A DNA stretch of 64,000 nucleotides from Alphaproteobacteria bacterium (GCA_947475445.1 CANJLC010000008.1:1-64000); one strand, 5' to 3'. Counted from the first letter of the stretch, positions 9,063 through 18,335 are shown. The notes: a model not told the origin generated them from the sequence alone. Numbers and translations: made by a program.

Positions 9063-9457
9063 GCGAGGCCGATACCCTTATCCAGCGCCTGGATCTGGCG
9101 CCGCATCCCGAAGGCGGGCATTTCCGCGAAACGTTTCGGGATTCCAATTCCGGCCGGGCGAGCTCCACCGCGATCTATTTCCTGCTCAAGGCCGGCGAGG
9201 CGTCACGCTGGCACCGGGTGGACGCCGCCGAGGTCTGGCATTTCTACCGCGGCGCGCCGCTGGAATTGAAGATCGGCAAGGACATTCACATCCTGGGACC
9301 GGATATCGCCGCAGGCCAGCAGCCGCAGCTGGTGGTGCCGCCGGGCGCATGGCAGGCGGCGCGTTCCCTGGGCGATTACACGCTGGTGGGTTGCACCGTG
9401 GCACCCGGATTCGAGTTTTCGAAATTCGAATTGGCGCCGGCCGGCTTCACGCCGTAA
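9059..9457 (+). CDS. Cupin-fold protein, DUF985 (Cupin_5) family
   Basis: 132 residues starting at a GTG that overlaps the upstream stop (GTGA). The family pattern is clear: LDLAPHPEGGHFRETFR near the N-terminus, STAIYFLL near residue 38, then WHRVDAAEVWHFYRG with the histidines of the cupin metal site, and a C-terminal GCTVAPGFEF. DUF985 proteins are small single-domain cupins of unknown enzymatic role. Overlap with the exonuclease gene suggests coupled expression, not necessarily a shared pathway. Confidence 0.85.
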   Translation: MSEADTLIQRLDLAPHPEGGHFRETFRDSNSGRASSTAIYFLLKAGEASRWHRVDAAEVWHFYRGAPLELKIGKDIHILGPDIAAGQQPQLVVPPGAWQAARSLGDYTLVGCTVAPGFEFSKFELAPAGFTP

Positions 9458-9463
9458 GCGCAC

Positions 9464-10270
9464 TCAGCGCGCTTCGGCCACTTGCAGCATCTTGCTCAAT
9501 TGCAATGCGATTTCGCGCGAGGAGGCACGCCCCGCCGCACCGGCGCCGGGCGCATAGGCCACCACCATGGTCTTGCCCGAAACACTCACGCCGGGCTTGT
9601 CGCCCTGCACGATGCGCACGGAATCAAATTTGTGGGCCAGCGCCGCCCGGCCGCCCGGCATCGCCAGCAGCCTTTCAATCCCGGCCTCGGCGCTGATCAG
9701 CGCGTCAAAGGCCAGGCCTTCATCGCCGCCCGCCAGCACGGCGGGATCGGCGGAAAAGCGCATCTGCAATTGCTGGGTATAGGCCAGGTGCTTTTCTTCA
9801 TCCGCCATGGCGGCGATGAAATCCGTGCGGCTGACGGCGGGCCGGGGCGGCGCGTCATTGTCGCCGGTGCGCGTCGCGGGCAAGCCGCCCGGCGCGCTGC
9901 CGGTATAGAGGGTCATGCCGCCCCAGACCGAAACGCGCAGCGCAATCACGCCGGTGTCATAGCGCAGGATGCGCCCGCCCAGCACCACGCGCTCTTCGCT
10001 CAGGACATAGGCTTCGGGCGAATCGTCAAAGCGCAGCAGGTATTTGTCGCCATAGGGGTCCAGCACGAAGCTCAGCTTTTCGCCCGCGCTGAACTGGCCG
10101 GTCTCGACATCGCCGACCTTTTCCGCCGACAGCTTGGCGCTCATGGGATCGCCCGGCGCGGCAGCGCCCTGCGCACGTGCCGAGCCGCAGAAGGCCGGGC
10201 CGGTGACGGCGGCAAGCAGCAAAGCAGCGAAAATCATGCGCAGCATTGTCAAAACTTTTGTTGGCCCCAT
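9464..10270 (-). CDS. Exported protein of unknown function (DUF4908-like)
   Basis: 268 residues. The ATG at 10270 is chosen because AGGAGG lies nine bases upstream; longer frames exist to 10321. A signal peptide follows (MIFAALLLAAVTGPAFC..., cleavage near ARA-QG). The mature protein has a beta-rich middle (DKYLLRFDDSPEAYVLSEERV) and an alpha-helical second half. The pattern resembles the DUF4908 family described from Caulobacterales, which I recall only loosely. A periplasmic location is expected. It diverges from acnA across a 249-base gap. Confidence 0.65.
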   Translation of the reverse strand: MGPTKVLTMLRMIFAALLLAAVTGPAFCGSARAQGAAAPGDPMSAKLSAEKVGDVETGQFSAGEKLSFVLDPYGDKYLLRFDDSPEAYVLSEERVVLGGRILRYDTGVIALRVSVWGGMTLYTGSAPGGLPATRTGDNDAPPRPAVSRTDFIAAMADEEKHLAYTQQLQMRFSADPAVLAGGDEGLAFDALISAEAGIERLLAMPGGRAALAHKFDSVRIVQGDKPGVSVSGKTMVVAYAPGAGAAGRASSREIALQLSKMLQVAEAR

Positions 10271-10519
10271 CCTGCGGCGCCTCCTGCTGGAGGCTGACGC
10301 ATGAATCCTTGCGCATATCATGACCGGCGAATTTGGCCTTTTTTAGCCGGTAAGGCCGGGTCCGCAAAAGCTCCGGGGGGGGCTTTTGCCCGGCCGAACC
10401 CGGTCCGCCAGGCCGGCCGGATGGGCCAGCACGGCCCCGCGACGCCAAAATAGCTATCTTTTAGTGCGGTTTTTGACTAAATCGCCCGGGACCGCAGACC
10501 CCTTCAAAAGGCGCTCCCC
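10271..10519. other. Divergent intergenic region with a perfect hairpin
   Basis: The gap separates the exported protein gene from acnA. GCAAAAGC (10364-10371) and GCTTTTGC (10382-10389) form a perfect eight-base stem with a G-rich loop but no following T-tract, so it is not a classical terminator. An AT-richer segment near 10448-10485 is the best place for the acnA promoter. Confidence 0.45.
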
Positions 10520-13231
10520 GTGACCACCAGCCTCGACAGTTTCAAGTCCCGCCGCATCCTCAAGGTGGGCAGCAAAAGCTACGTTTATTACAGCCTGCTG
10601 GCTGCGGAAAAGAACGGTCTGAAGGGGGCGTCGAAACTGCCCTATTCCATGAAGGTGCTGCTGGAAAACCTGCTGCGCCACGAAGACGGCAATTCGGTCA
10701 CCAAGGGCGACATCGAGGCCGTCGTGGCCTGGCAGAAGACCCGCACCTCCGACCGCGAAATTGCCTTCCGCCCGGCCCGCGTGCTGATGCAGGACCTGAC
10801 CGGCGTGCCTGCCGTGGTGGATTTGGCCGCCATGCGCGACGCCATGAAGACTCTCGGCGGCAATCCCGAGAAGATCAATCCGCTGGCGGAAGTCGACCTG
10901 GTGATCGACCACAGCGTGATGATCGACAATTTCGGTCATCGGGATTCCTTCAAGAAGAATGTCGCAATCGAATATGAGCGCAACCAGGAACGCTACCAGT
11001 TCCTGCGCTGGGGCCAGCAGGCCTTCGCGAATTTCCGCGTTGTGCCGCCGGGCACGGGCATCTGCCACCAGGTCAATCTAGAGTATCTGGCCGAGACCAT
11101 CTGGGTGCGCAAACAAAAAGAAGGCAAGAAGTCCGTCGAGGTCGCCTTCCCCGATACGGTTGTCGGCACCGACAGCCACACCACCATGATCAACGGCCTG
11201 GCGGTGCTGGGCTGGGGCGTTGGCGGCATCGAGGCGGAAGCGGCCATGCTGGGCCAGCCCATCTCCATGCTCATTCCCGAAATCATCGGCTTCAAGCTTA
11301 CCGGCAAGCTGCGCGAAGGCGTCACCGCCACTGACCTGGTGCTGACCGTGACGCAGATGCTGCGCAAGAAGGGCGTGGTGGGCAAGTTTGTCGAATATTA
11401 TGGTCCCGGCCTGGACGAGCTGACGCTGGAAGACCGCGCCACCCTGGCCAACATGGCGCCGGAATATGGCGCCACCTGCGGCTTCTTCCCGGTGGACGCC
11501 GAAACGGTCCGCTTCCTCAAGAATACGGCCCGCAAGCCCGCCCGCGTCGCGCTGGTGGAAAAATATTCCAAGGCGCAGGGCCTGTTCCGCACCGCCAAGA
11601 GCGAAGATCCCGTCTTCACCGACACGCTGTCGCTGGACATGACGAGCGTCGAGCCGTCCATGGCCGGCCCGATGCGTCCCCAGGACCGCGTGGCGCTGTC
11701 CTCCATCGCCTCGAATTTTGCCGAACATTTGATGACCACCTTCAAGAAGGAAGATGCCGCCAACAAGCGCAGCGCGCTGGAAGGTTCGCAGCATTCCATC
11801 GGCCATGGTGACGTGGTGATCGCGGCGATCACCTCCTGCACCAATACCTCCAACCCGTCCGTGATGATGGGCGCCGGTCTTCTGGCGGCCAAGGCCGTCA
11901 AGCGCGGCCTCAAGACCCGTCCCTGGGTCAAGACCTCGCTGGCGCCCGGCTCACAGGTCGTCACCGACTATCTTAAGAAGGCCGGCGTGGACAAGGCGCT
12001 GGACAAGCTTGGCTTCACCCTTGCCGGCTATGGCTGCACCACCTGCATCGGCAATTCCGGTCCGCTGCCGGACAATGTCGCCAAGGCCGTGACCGATGCC
12101 GACCTGGTTGCCGCCGCCGTGATTTCCGGCAACCGCAATTTCGAGGGCCGCGTCCATCCGCAGGTGCGCGCCAACTACCTGGCTTCGCCCATGCTGGTGG
12201 TGGCCTATGCCCTGGCCGGTTCGATCAACATGGACCTGACCAAGGAGCCGGTCGGCTATGACAAGAACAATGATCCGGTCTATCTCAAGGACATCTGGCC
12301 CAGCTCCAAGGAAATCGCCAACGCCATCCGCAAGGCGGTGAAGGCTTCGTCCTTCAAGAAGCGCTACGGCAATGTCTTTGCCGGAGACGCCAACTGGAAG
12401 AAGGTCAAGCTGATCAAGGGCCAGACCTATCAATGGCAGATGGGCTCCACCTATGTGCAGAACCCGCCTTATTTCGAGGGCATGAAGATCCAGCCCGCGC
12501 CCGTGAAAGAAGTGAAGGCGGCGCGCGTCCTGGCCCTGTTTGGCGATTCCATCACCACCGACCACATTTCACCGGCCGGCAACATCAAGCCGACGGCCCC
12601 GGGCGGCATCTATCTGACCGAGCACCAGATCGCGCAGAAGGATTTCAATTCCTACGGCTCGCGCCGCGGCAACCATGAAGTGATGGAACGCGGCACCTTC
12701 GCCAATATCCGCATCCGCAACGAAATGATGGGCGGCAAGGAAGGCGGCAACACCGTTTATTATTCCGATGTGACGGGTGAGGGCGAGGTGATGTCGATCT
12801 TCGATGCCGCCCAGCGCTACAAGCGCGACGGCCTCGACACGGTGGTGATCGGCGGCAAGGAATATGGCACCGGCTCGTCGCGCGACTGGGCCGCCAAGGG
12901 TCCCAAGCTCTTGGGCGTGCGCGCCGTCATCACCGAAAGCTTCGAGCGCATCCACCGCTCGAATTTGATCGGCATGGGCGTGGCGCCGTTCTGTTTTGAG
13001 GCCGGCAAGACCCGCAAGGACTACAACCTCACCGGCCGCGAGATCATTGATATCCCCGGCCTGTCGGGCGACCTCAAGCCCCGCATGAAGGTCAACGCCA
13101 CCATCCATTACGCCGATGGCAAGACGGCAACCCTGCCGCTGGTGCTGATGATCATGACGGCCGACGAAGTCTCTTATTACAAGAATGGCGGCATTCTGCC
13201 CTATGTTCTGAGAAACCTGCTCGCCGCATAG
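10520..13231 (+). CDS. acnA: Aconitate hydratase A
   Basis: 903 residues starting at a GTG with AAAGG about ten bases upstream. The enzyme interconverts citrate and isocitrate in the TCA cycle. The [4Fe-4S] ligands are visible as SCTNTSNP (C about 440) and GCTTCIGNSG (C about 506 and 509). The C-terminal swivel domain carries GDSITTDHISPAG and the substrate-binding SSRDWAAKG near residue 787. The length matches the AcnA/IRP1 type rather than AcnB. A very strong terminator follows. Expression appears monocistronic. Confidence 0.97.
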   Translation: MTTSLDSFKSRRILKVGSKSYVYYSLLAAEKNGLKGASKLPYSMKVLLENLLRHEDGNSVTKGDIEAVVAWQKTRTSDREIAFRPARVLMQDLTGVPAVVDLAAMRDAMKTLGGNPEKINPLAEVDLVIDHSVMIDNFGHRDSFKKNVAIEYERNQERYQFLRWGQQAFANFRVVPPGTGICHQVNLEYLAETIWVRKQKEGKKSVEVAFPDTVVGTDSHTTMINGLAVLGWGVGGIEAEAAMLGQPISMLIPEIIGFKLTGKLREGVTATDLVLTVTQMLRKKGVVGKFVEYYGPGLDELTLEDRATLANMAPEYGATCGFFPVDAETVRFLKNTARKPARVALVEKYSKAQGLFRTAKSEDPVFTDTLSLDMTSVEPSMAGPMRPQDRVALSSIASNFAEHLMTTFKKEDAANKRSALEGSQHSIGHGDVVIAAITSCTNTSNPSVMMGAGLLAAKAVKRGLKTRPWVKTSLAPGSQVVTDYLKKAGVDKALDKLGFTLAGYGCTTCIGNSGPLPDNVAKAVTDADLVAAAVISGNRNFEGRVHPQVRANYLASPMLVVAYALAGSINMDLTKEPVGYDKNNDPVYLKDIWPSSKEIANAIRKAVKASSFKKRYGNVFAGDANWKKVKLIKGQTYQWQMGSTYVQNPPYFEGMKIQPAPVKEVKAARVLALFGDSITTDHISPAGNIKPTAPGGIYLTEHQIAQKDFNSYGSRRGNHEVMERGTFANIRIRNEMMGGKEGGNTVYYSDVTGEGEVMSIFDAAQRYKRDGLDTVVIGGKEYGTGSSRDWAAKGPKLLGVRAVITESFERIHRSNLIGMGVAPFCFEAGKTRKDYNLTGREIIDIPGLSGDLKPRMKVNATIHYADGKTATLPLVLMIMTADEVSYYKNGGILPYVLRNLLAA

Positions 13232-13253
13232 GCGCGGGGGATATTGATTGCAC

Positions 13254-13289
13254 AAAGGCCATGCGCGAATAATCGCGCATGGCCTTTTT
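13254..13289 (+). terminator. Strong rho-independent terminator of acnA
   Basis: AAAGGCCATGCGCG (13254-13267) and CGCGCATGGCCTTT (13274-13287) form a perfect 14-base stem with a six-base loop and a T-run. The right arm contains the ATG at 13279 that opens the next frame. Confidence 0.92.
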
Positions 13290-13887
13290 GTTTGATTCGC
13301 TTGCCGGCCTCGCCCTCTTTGCCGCTTGCGTGGCGGCATGGCTGCTGTCGTCGCGCGCCCGGGTAGGGGTGCGGGTCAATCTGCGCTTTGCCGCCATGCT
13401 GCTGGCCTCCCTGGCCGTGGCGCGTTTGCTGGGACTGGCCCTGCCGCAATTTTCTGCCGTGACCCCTGCCGTGGCGCTGATCGCCTCCAGCCTCGCGGCG
13501 ACGGCCCTGGCGCTTGGATTGTTTGCAACGCTGGGGCTGCCTGTTGCGACCGTGGCAGCGACGCTGGCGCTGGCATTGGGGCTTGGCGCAGGGCTTGGCG
13601 CTGCGCTCGCAGCGGCGCCCGCCTATGCGTTTGGCTGCCAGCTTTTGTGCGTCGCGCTTGTGCTGGCGGCAAGCATCGGCCATTTGCCGTCGCATGGCCG
13701 GCGGGCCGGCCTGTCGTTGCTGGCAGGGCTGTGCCTGTTGTGCGGCGGCCTGGCCTTGATGGATGGAGCGCTGGACCTGGCGCTGGTATTTTTTGCGGGC
13801 AGTCTGATCTGCACCTGCCGCGCGTCACAGAAGCTGGTCGAAACCCAGGGGCAGGTTCAACGGCTCGCGGCGGTAGGCTGGTGGTGA
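13279..13887 (+). CDS. Putative small membrane protein
   Basis: Up to 202 residues, almost entirely hydrophobic, with six or more predicted helices (LAGLALFAACVAAWLLS, MLLASLAVARLLGLAL, VALIASSLAATALALGLFATL). The first ATG sits in the right arm of the acnA terminator and has no ribosome-binding site; the ATG at 13396 is an alternative that would lose the first helix. No family is recognised. The 3' end overlaps the convergent gene at 13825 by about 60 bases, so one of the two may be shorter or not real. Confidence 0.45.
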   Translation: MAFLFDSLAGLALFAACVAAWLLSSRARVGVRVNLRFAAMLLASLAVARLLGLALPQFSAVTPAVALIASSLAATALALGLFATLGLPVATVAATLALALGLGAGLGAALAAAPAYAFGCQLLCVALVLAASIGHLPSHGRRAGLSLLAGLCLLCGGLALMDGALDLALVFFAGSLICTCRASQKLVETQGQVQRLAAVGWW

Positions 13888-14166
13888 AGCGCGTTCCGGA
13901 TTGGGCAGGATCTGTCCCAGCAGCTGCGCCGTAAAAGCGGCTGTCAGTCGCGGCGCGTGCCGGAATGGCACAGGCTCGTCCGTCCCGCTCTGGGCCATCG
14001 CCGCCGCCCCATCCTTGCGCCTGCGGAACGGCATTTCGTGCGGCTGGTCGTGGAATTCACCACGCAAATCTGCGGCTTTGCTGGGTTTTTGCAACGCACG
14101 GGCCCGCCACGCCGCGTTCTGCGCGGCGGCCTGGAAAGCAAGGTTTGCGTCACCAATGGGCTTCAT
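13825..14166 (-). CDS. Small conserved-looking protein, unknown function
   Basis: 113 residues from the ATG at 14166. The N-terminus is polar; the C-terminus (TAAFTAQLLGQILPNPE, then AYRR and LPLGFDQLL) resembles the end of small alphaproteobacterial hypothetical proteins I have seen, and this is the main support. No signal or membrane helix. No clear ribosome-binding site. It converges on and overlaps the preceding membrane frame by about 60 bases, and lies 130 bases from the divergent EAL gene. Confidence 0.45.
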   Translation of the reverse strand: MKPIGDANLAFQAAAQNAAWRARALQKPSKAADLRGEFHDQPHEMPFRRRKDGAAAMAQSGTDEPVPFRHAPRLTAAFTAQLLGQILPNPERASPPAYRREPLNLPLGFDQLL

Positions 14167-14296
14167 GGGCAAGGAGCAACGCAAGCCCCAGGCCGCGTGG
14201 CGCCTTCTGCGACAGGCCGGGCGGGTTACAGGTTCTTAAAGCGTATCAGGGCATTATCGCCACCGGGGGCCGGAGAAACTGGCCGGGGATGGTGAT

Positions 14297-15985
14297 GTGC
14301 TGACGCAAGTGCTTCCAAAGGAGCGTGCAGAGACGAGCGCCGATATCGGCGCCGTGCACGAGAATGCGCGTCTGCGACTTGCCGCCCAGGCGGCCGGCGC
14401 CCTGGTGTTCGACTGGGACGTGGTGGATGGAAGCATCACATGGGATGGCGCCTTGCAGGTCCTGCCGCTGCATTTCGGCAACCGCGCCCAGATCCTGATC
14501 GACAGCATCCCGCAGGAAAAACGCGCAGCGCTGCAGAATATCCTCGACACCCGTTCGCTCTATGCCACCTCCTTCTCGATCGATATCGAGATTGCCTCGG
14601 CGATGGGCGCCCTGAATTTCACCATGATGGGCTCGCGCGTTCCCGGCGAGGGCGGCCGCACCGAAAGGCTGATCGGCATCCTGCGCGAAACCACCGAGCG
14701 CGCCCGCGAATATCAGCGCCTGACCTACCTGGCCAATCGCGACGAACTCACCGGCCATCTCAACCGCAACGCGCTGCGCGCCGAGCTGGCCCAGGCCATC
14801 GACAAGGCCAAGGACGAAAACCGCCACTGCGCCTTCATCGTCGCCTCGGTGGACCGCCTGGCCATGATCAATGACGGTTTCGGCTTCGATGTCGGCGAGG
14901 AGGTCATTGTCGGGGTGGGCGAGCGCCTGGCCCGCTCGCTGCGCGGCAGCGACATCATCGGCCGCACCGCCGGCAACAAGTTCGGCGTGATCCTGAAGAA
15001 TTGCAACGAACGCGAGATCGAAGTGGTCTCCGGCCGTTTGCGCGCCGCCGTGCGCGACCATGTCATTGAAACACGCGGCGGCCAGGTTTCCGCCACCTCT
15101 TCGGTCGGCGCGGTGTGGCTGCCGGGCGCCGCCTCCAACAGCCAGGAAGCCATGCTGCGCGCCGAAGAAGCGCTGGACAAGGCGCGCGAGCGCGGCCGTG
15201 ACGGCTTTGCGGTCTATGAACATTCGCCCCAGCGCGAAAGCGGCCGGTTGCGGCAGATGTCTATCGCCGACGAGATCCTGGCGGCGCTCAAGGACAATCG
15301 CCTGAAGCTGGCCTACCAGCCCATCATCGGCGCCAAGTCACGGCGCGCCAGCCATTATGAATCCCTGCTGCGCATGATCCGCCCGGACGGCCAGGTGGTC
15401 ACGGCGGGCTATTTCGTGCCGGCCGCCGAGCAGATGGGCATTGTCCATCTGATCGACCGCTTCGCCCTGGAGACCGTGGTCGCCAAGCTCAAGGCGCACA
15501 AGACCGTGACCCTGGCGGTCAATGTTTCGGGCACGGCGGCGGATGATCCGGCCTGGCTGCAGACCTTCATCGAATATATCCGCGAGAATTCCGACATCGC
15601 CAGCCGGCTGATCGTCGAACTGACGGAAACCGCGGCCCTGCATCATTTCGAGGAAAATGCCCGCTTCATCACCCAGCTCAAGGATCTGGGCGTGCGCGTG
15701 GCGATTGACGATTTCGGCGCCGGTTTCACCTCGTTCCGCAATTTGCAGATGCTGCATGTGGATACGGTGAAAATCGACGGCTCCTATGTGAAGAATCTTG
15801 CCGGAAGTCCCGAGAACCAGGTCTTTGTGCGCACGCTTGTGGGACTGGCCAAAAATCTGGGCCTCAAGACCGTGGCGGAATGGGTCGGCTCCGACGCCGA
15901 TGCCGGCCTGTTGCAAAGTTTCGGCGTGGATTATTTCCAGGGCTTCCATTTCGGCGAGCCAGTGATTGATCCTGACTGGACTTGA
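14297..15985 (+). CDS. PAS-degenerate GGDEF-EAL protein, probable c-di-GMP phosphodiesterase
   Basis: 562 residues from a GTG start with GGGGA upstream. Residues 25-135 look like a PAS-type sensor (VFDWDVVDGSITWD). Residues 145-305 form a GGDEF domain whose signature is AGNKF (225-229), so cyclase activity is probably lost. Residues 320-560 form an EAL domain with the catalytic set visible: E355 (ESL), N409, E441 (ELTE), D471/D472 (DDFGAG), K492, E528. This predicts cleavage of c-di-GMP to pGpG. No membrane segment is seen. The degenerate GGDEF may bind GTP as an allosteric site, as known for similar proteins; that is inference. Confidence 0.92.
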   Translation: MLTQVLPKERAETSADIGAVHENARLRLAAQAAGALVFDWDVVDGSITWDGALQVLPLHFGNRAQILIDSIPQEKRAALQNILDTRSLYATSFSIDIEIASAMGALNFTMMGSRVPGEGGRTERLIGILRETTERAREYQRLTYLANRDELTGHLNRNALRAELAQAIDKAKDENRHCAFIVASVDRLAMINDGFGFDVGEEVIVGVGERLARSLRGSDIIGRTAGNKFGVILKNCNEREIEVVSGRLRAAVRDHVIETRGGQVSATSSVGAVWLPGAASNSQEAMLRAEEALDKARERGRDGFAVYEHSPQRESGRLRQMSIADEILAALKDNRLKLAYQPIIGAKSRRASHYESLLRMIRPDGQVVTAGYFVPAAEQMGIVHLIDRFALETVVAKLKAHKTVTLAVNVSGTAADDPAWLQTFIEYIRENSDIASRLIVELTETAALHHFEENARFITQLKDLGVRVAIDDFGAGFTSFRNLQMLHVDTVKIDGSYVKNLAGSPENQVFVRTLVGLAKNLGLKTVAEWVGSDADAGLLQSFGVDYFQGFHFGEPVIDPDWT

Positions 15986-15988
15986 TAA

Positions 15989-16042
15989 TGGTCGCGCGGC
16001 CTGCGGAAAACCGCGAGGCCACCCTTTTCCGGGCCGACGCTC
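15989..16042. repeat. Intergenic palindromic repeat, copy 1
   Basis: TGGTCGCGCGGCC (15989-16001) is followed by GCGGAAAACCGC and CTTTTCCGGGCCGACGCT. The segment folds on itself (GGCCT..GCGG / CCGC..AGGCC) and shares both end boxes with copies at 36133 and 49976. It sits between convergent genes and may serve as a terminator. Confidence 0.6.
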
Positions 16043-16057
16043 CGATTGAACTTGCAC

Positions 16058-16339
16058 CTAGCGAAGCTGGTTCTTGTCCCAGACGCTGACATTGGCGGCG
16101 CCGCCGCGGTCCACCGCCACGGTGTAAATCCCGCCCGGCGCATCAAAATCCACCATCCAGCGATTTTTCAGTTTCTGCGCCCGCATCAGCTTCACCGCGC
16201 CGCAGGGGCTCTGGGCGCAAAAGCTGCGCAAGGAGCGATTGGCTCTGGCGATGGCTTCGCGCTGGCTCATGGGCGCGGCGCAGGCGGCAAGCGCCAGCAG
16301 GCAAAGAAGACTGGCAGCAACCCGCAGGCGGCGGATCAC
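16058..16339 (-). CDS. Small lipoprotein, unknown function
   Basis: 93 residues. A lipoprotein signal is evident (RVAASLLCLLALAAC, lipobox LAAC with C20). The mature part has two cysteines (FCAQSPCG) and a C-terminal beta-like segment (RWMVDFDAPGGIYTVAVD). The ATG overlaps the phaR stop by four bases, so the gene is probably translated with phaR. No link to PHA metabolism can be shown from sequence. Confidence 0.7.
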   Translation of the reverse strand: MIRRLRVAASLLCLLALAACAAPMSQREAIARANRSLRSFCAQSPCGAVKLMRAQKLKNRWMVDFDAPGGIYTVAVDRGGAANVSVWDKNQLR

Positions 16340-16911
16340 TTACGCTGGCTCAATTCCGAGAGCTGGCGGCGCATGGCTTCCATCTCTTTCTTGAGCGAAT
16401 CCACTTCGCTGCCGCCGGTTTCGGCAGCACCACCTTCGGCCTTGCGCGGCGCGCCGCTGAAAGGCGTGAACATCTGCATGGCGCGTTCGAACAAGGCCAG
16501 GTTCTGGCGGGTGAGATTTTCCACCATCTGGTTGCCGCCGCCCAGGGCTTCGGCAATGCGGTCGCGCATGGCGCCCTGGTTCTTGGTGAAACTGTCCATG
16601 CTCATGTCCAGATAGCCCGGCACGAAGGCCTGCAGGCTGTCGCCATAGAAGCGGATCAGCTGGCGCAGGAACTTGATGGGCAGCAAATTCTGGCCCTTCG
16701 CTTCTTCTTCGAAAATTATCTGGGTCAGGACCGAGCGGGTAATGTCCTCGCCGCTGCGCGCATCCTGCACCTCGAACTCGGTGCCTTCCTTGACCATCAA
16801 GGCCAGGTGGTCGAGCGTCACATAGCTCGATGTCTGGGTATTGTAGAGACGCCGGTTGGCGTACTTCTTGATGATGACCGGGCCTTCGCCCTTGGTTTTT
16901 TCTTCTGACAC
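16336..16911 (-). CDS. phaR: PHA synthesis repressor PhaR
   Basis: 191 residues from a GTG start. The N-terminal DNA-binding/PHB-accumulation domain is typical: IIKKYANRRLYNTQTSSYVTL (residues 13-33) then MVKEGTEFEVQDARSGEDITRSVLTQII. The middle holds FYGDSLQAFVPGYLDMSMDSF and the C-terminus is a charged coiled coil (SLKKEMEAMRRQLSEL). PhaR binds PHB granules and represses phasin and PHB genes when no polymer is present. Divergent orientation from phaA, with palindromes between, fits autoregulation and control of phaAB. It overlaps the small lipoprotein gene downstream. Confidence 0.95.
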   Translation of the reverse strand: MSEEKTKGEGPVIIKKYANRRLYNTQTSSYVTLDHLALMVKEGTEFEVQDARSGEDITRSVLTQIIFEEEAKGQNLLPIKFLRQLIRFYGDSLQAFVPGYLDMSMDSFTKNQGAMRDRIAEALGGGNQMVENLTRQNLALFERAMQMFTPFSGAPRKAEGGAAETGGSEVDSLKKEMEAMRRQLSELSQRK

Positions 16912-17003
16912 AGTTTCCCACCCGATTCTGCAGGGCCCCCAGACCCTCGCAATCGCAACACAACATCACTCTTTCACCGCCGTCCAGCGTCATTTTAGCA
17001 CCC

Positions 17004-17030
17004 GCAGCAAAAAAATGCTGCGCAGCATTT
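17004..17030. promoter_or_regulatory. Probable PhaR operator cluster
   Basis: AAATGCTGCGCAGCATTT (17013-17030) is a perfect 18-base palindrome, and GCAGCA at 17004-17009 adds a third half-site, giving GCAGCA-N6-TGCTGC-GCAGCA. TGC-rich CTGC-N-GCAG sites are the known PhaR targets in other alphaproteobacteria. The position between phaR and phaA supports the call. Confidence 0.65.
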
Positions 17031-17135
17031 CTATAAGTCATTGTTTTAAAACGCGTAATATTGTTGCGGTGACGGGCCTCGCATTCGCGGCAATTTGCGA
17101 TACATAGCGTTGCCATAACGGCTTGGGAGGTTTTG

Positions 17136-18308
17136 GTGGAAGACATCGTGATCGTTTCGGCGGCGCGGACCCCGGTTGGGTCCTTCAGCGGCGCCTTTGC
17201 AACCCTGCCTGCCCACAAGCTTGGCGAAGTCGCTGTCCGCGCCGCGCTGGAGCGCGCCAAGGTTGACGGCAACGATGTCAGTGAAGTGATTTTGGGCCAG
17301 GTGCTCACTGCCGCCCAGGGCCAGAACCCCGCCCGCCAGGCCTCCATTGCCGCCGGCCTTCCCATTGGCACGCCCGCCTGGGGCATCAACATGGTTTGCG
17401 GCTCGGGCCTTCGTGCCGTGGCGCTGGGCGCCCAGGCCATCCGCAACGGCGACAGCCGCATTGTGGTCGCCGGCGGCCAGGAATCCATGAGCATGTCCAC
17501 CCACGCCGCCTACCTGCGCGCCGGCCAGAAGATGGGCGATCTCAGCATGATCGACACCATGATCCGCGACGGCCTGTGGGACGCCTTCAACGGCTATCAC
17601 ATGGGCACCACCGCCGAGAATGTCGCCAAGGAATTCCAGATCACCCGCGAAGACCAGGACCGTTTCGCCGTCGCCTCGCAGAACAAGGCCGAAGCCGCCC
17701 GCAAGGCCGGCAAGTTCAAGGACGAAATCGCCGCCGTGACCGTCAAGACCCGCAAGGGCGACATCGTGGTGGATACCGATGAATATATCCGCGACGGATC
17801 GACCATCGAGGCGATGAGCGGCCTCAAGCCCGCCTTCGCCAAGGATGGCACCGTCACCGCCGGCAATGCCTCGGGCCTCAATGACGGCGCCGCCGCCCTG
17901 GTGCTGATGAGCGCCAAGGATGCCGCCGCCCGCGGCCTGGTCCCGCTGGCCCGCATTGCCAGCTGGGCCCAGGCCGGCGTCGACCCCAAGGTGATGGGCA
18001 CCGGCCCCATCCCCGCCTCGAAGCTGGCGCTGCAGAAAGCCGGCTGGAAAGCCGCCGATCTGGATCTGGTGGAAGCCAATGAAGCCTTTGCCGCGCAGGC
18101 CTGCGCCGTGAACAAGGAACTTGGCTGGGATACCGCCAAGGTCAACGTCAATGGCGGCGCCATCGCCATCGGCCACCCCATCGGCGCCTCGGGCGCGCGG
18201 GTCCTGACCACGCTGTTGTTCGAAATGGCCAAGCGCGACGCCAAAAAGGGCCTGGCGACCCTTTGCATCGGCGGCGGCATGGGCATCGCGCTTACTGTCG
18301 AGCGCTGA
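17136..18308 (+). CDS. phaA: Acetyl-CoA C-acetyltransferase (beta-ketothiolase)
   Basis: 390 residues. The GTG at 17136 is preferred because GGGAGG lies five bases upstream; a TTG at 17133 is the other option. The enzyme condenses two acetyl-CoA to acetoacetyl-CoA, the first step of PHB synthesis. Catalytic residues are visible: nucleophile C88 (MVCGSGL), H347 ([10 protein letters not shown]) and C377 (CIGGGMG). The length matches biosynthetic thiolases. phaB follows after about 100 bases, and the divergent phaR with TGC palindromes suggests PhaR control. No phaC is present in this window. Confidence 0.96.
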   Translation: MEDIVIVSAARTPVGSFSGAFATLPAHKLGEVAVRAALERAKVDGNDVSEVILGQVLTAAQGQNPARQASIAAGLPIGTPAWGINMVCGSGLRAVALGAQAIRNGDSRIVVAGGQESMSMSTHAAYLRAGQKMGDLSMIDTMIRDGLWDAFNGYHMGTTAENVAKEFQITREDQDRFAVASQNKAEAARKAGKFKDEIAAVTVKTRKGDIVVDTDEYIRDGSTIEAMSGLKPAFAKDGTVTAGNASGLNDGAAALVLMSAKDAAARGLVPLARIASWAQAGVDPKVMGTGPIPASKLALQKAGWKAADLDLVEANEAFAAQACAVNKELGWDTAKVNVNGGAIAIGHPIGASGARVLTTLLFEMAKRDAKKGLATLCIGGGMGIALTVER

Positions 18309-18335
18309 ACAGTTTTTAGGCGATCAATTTAGCGC

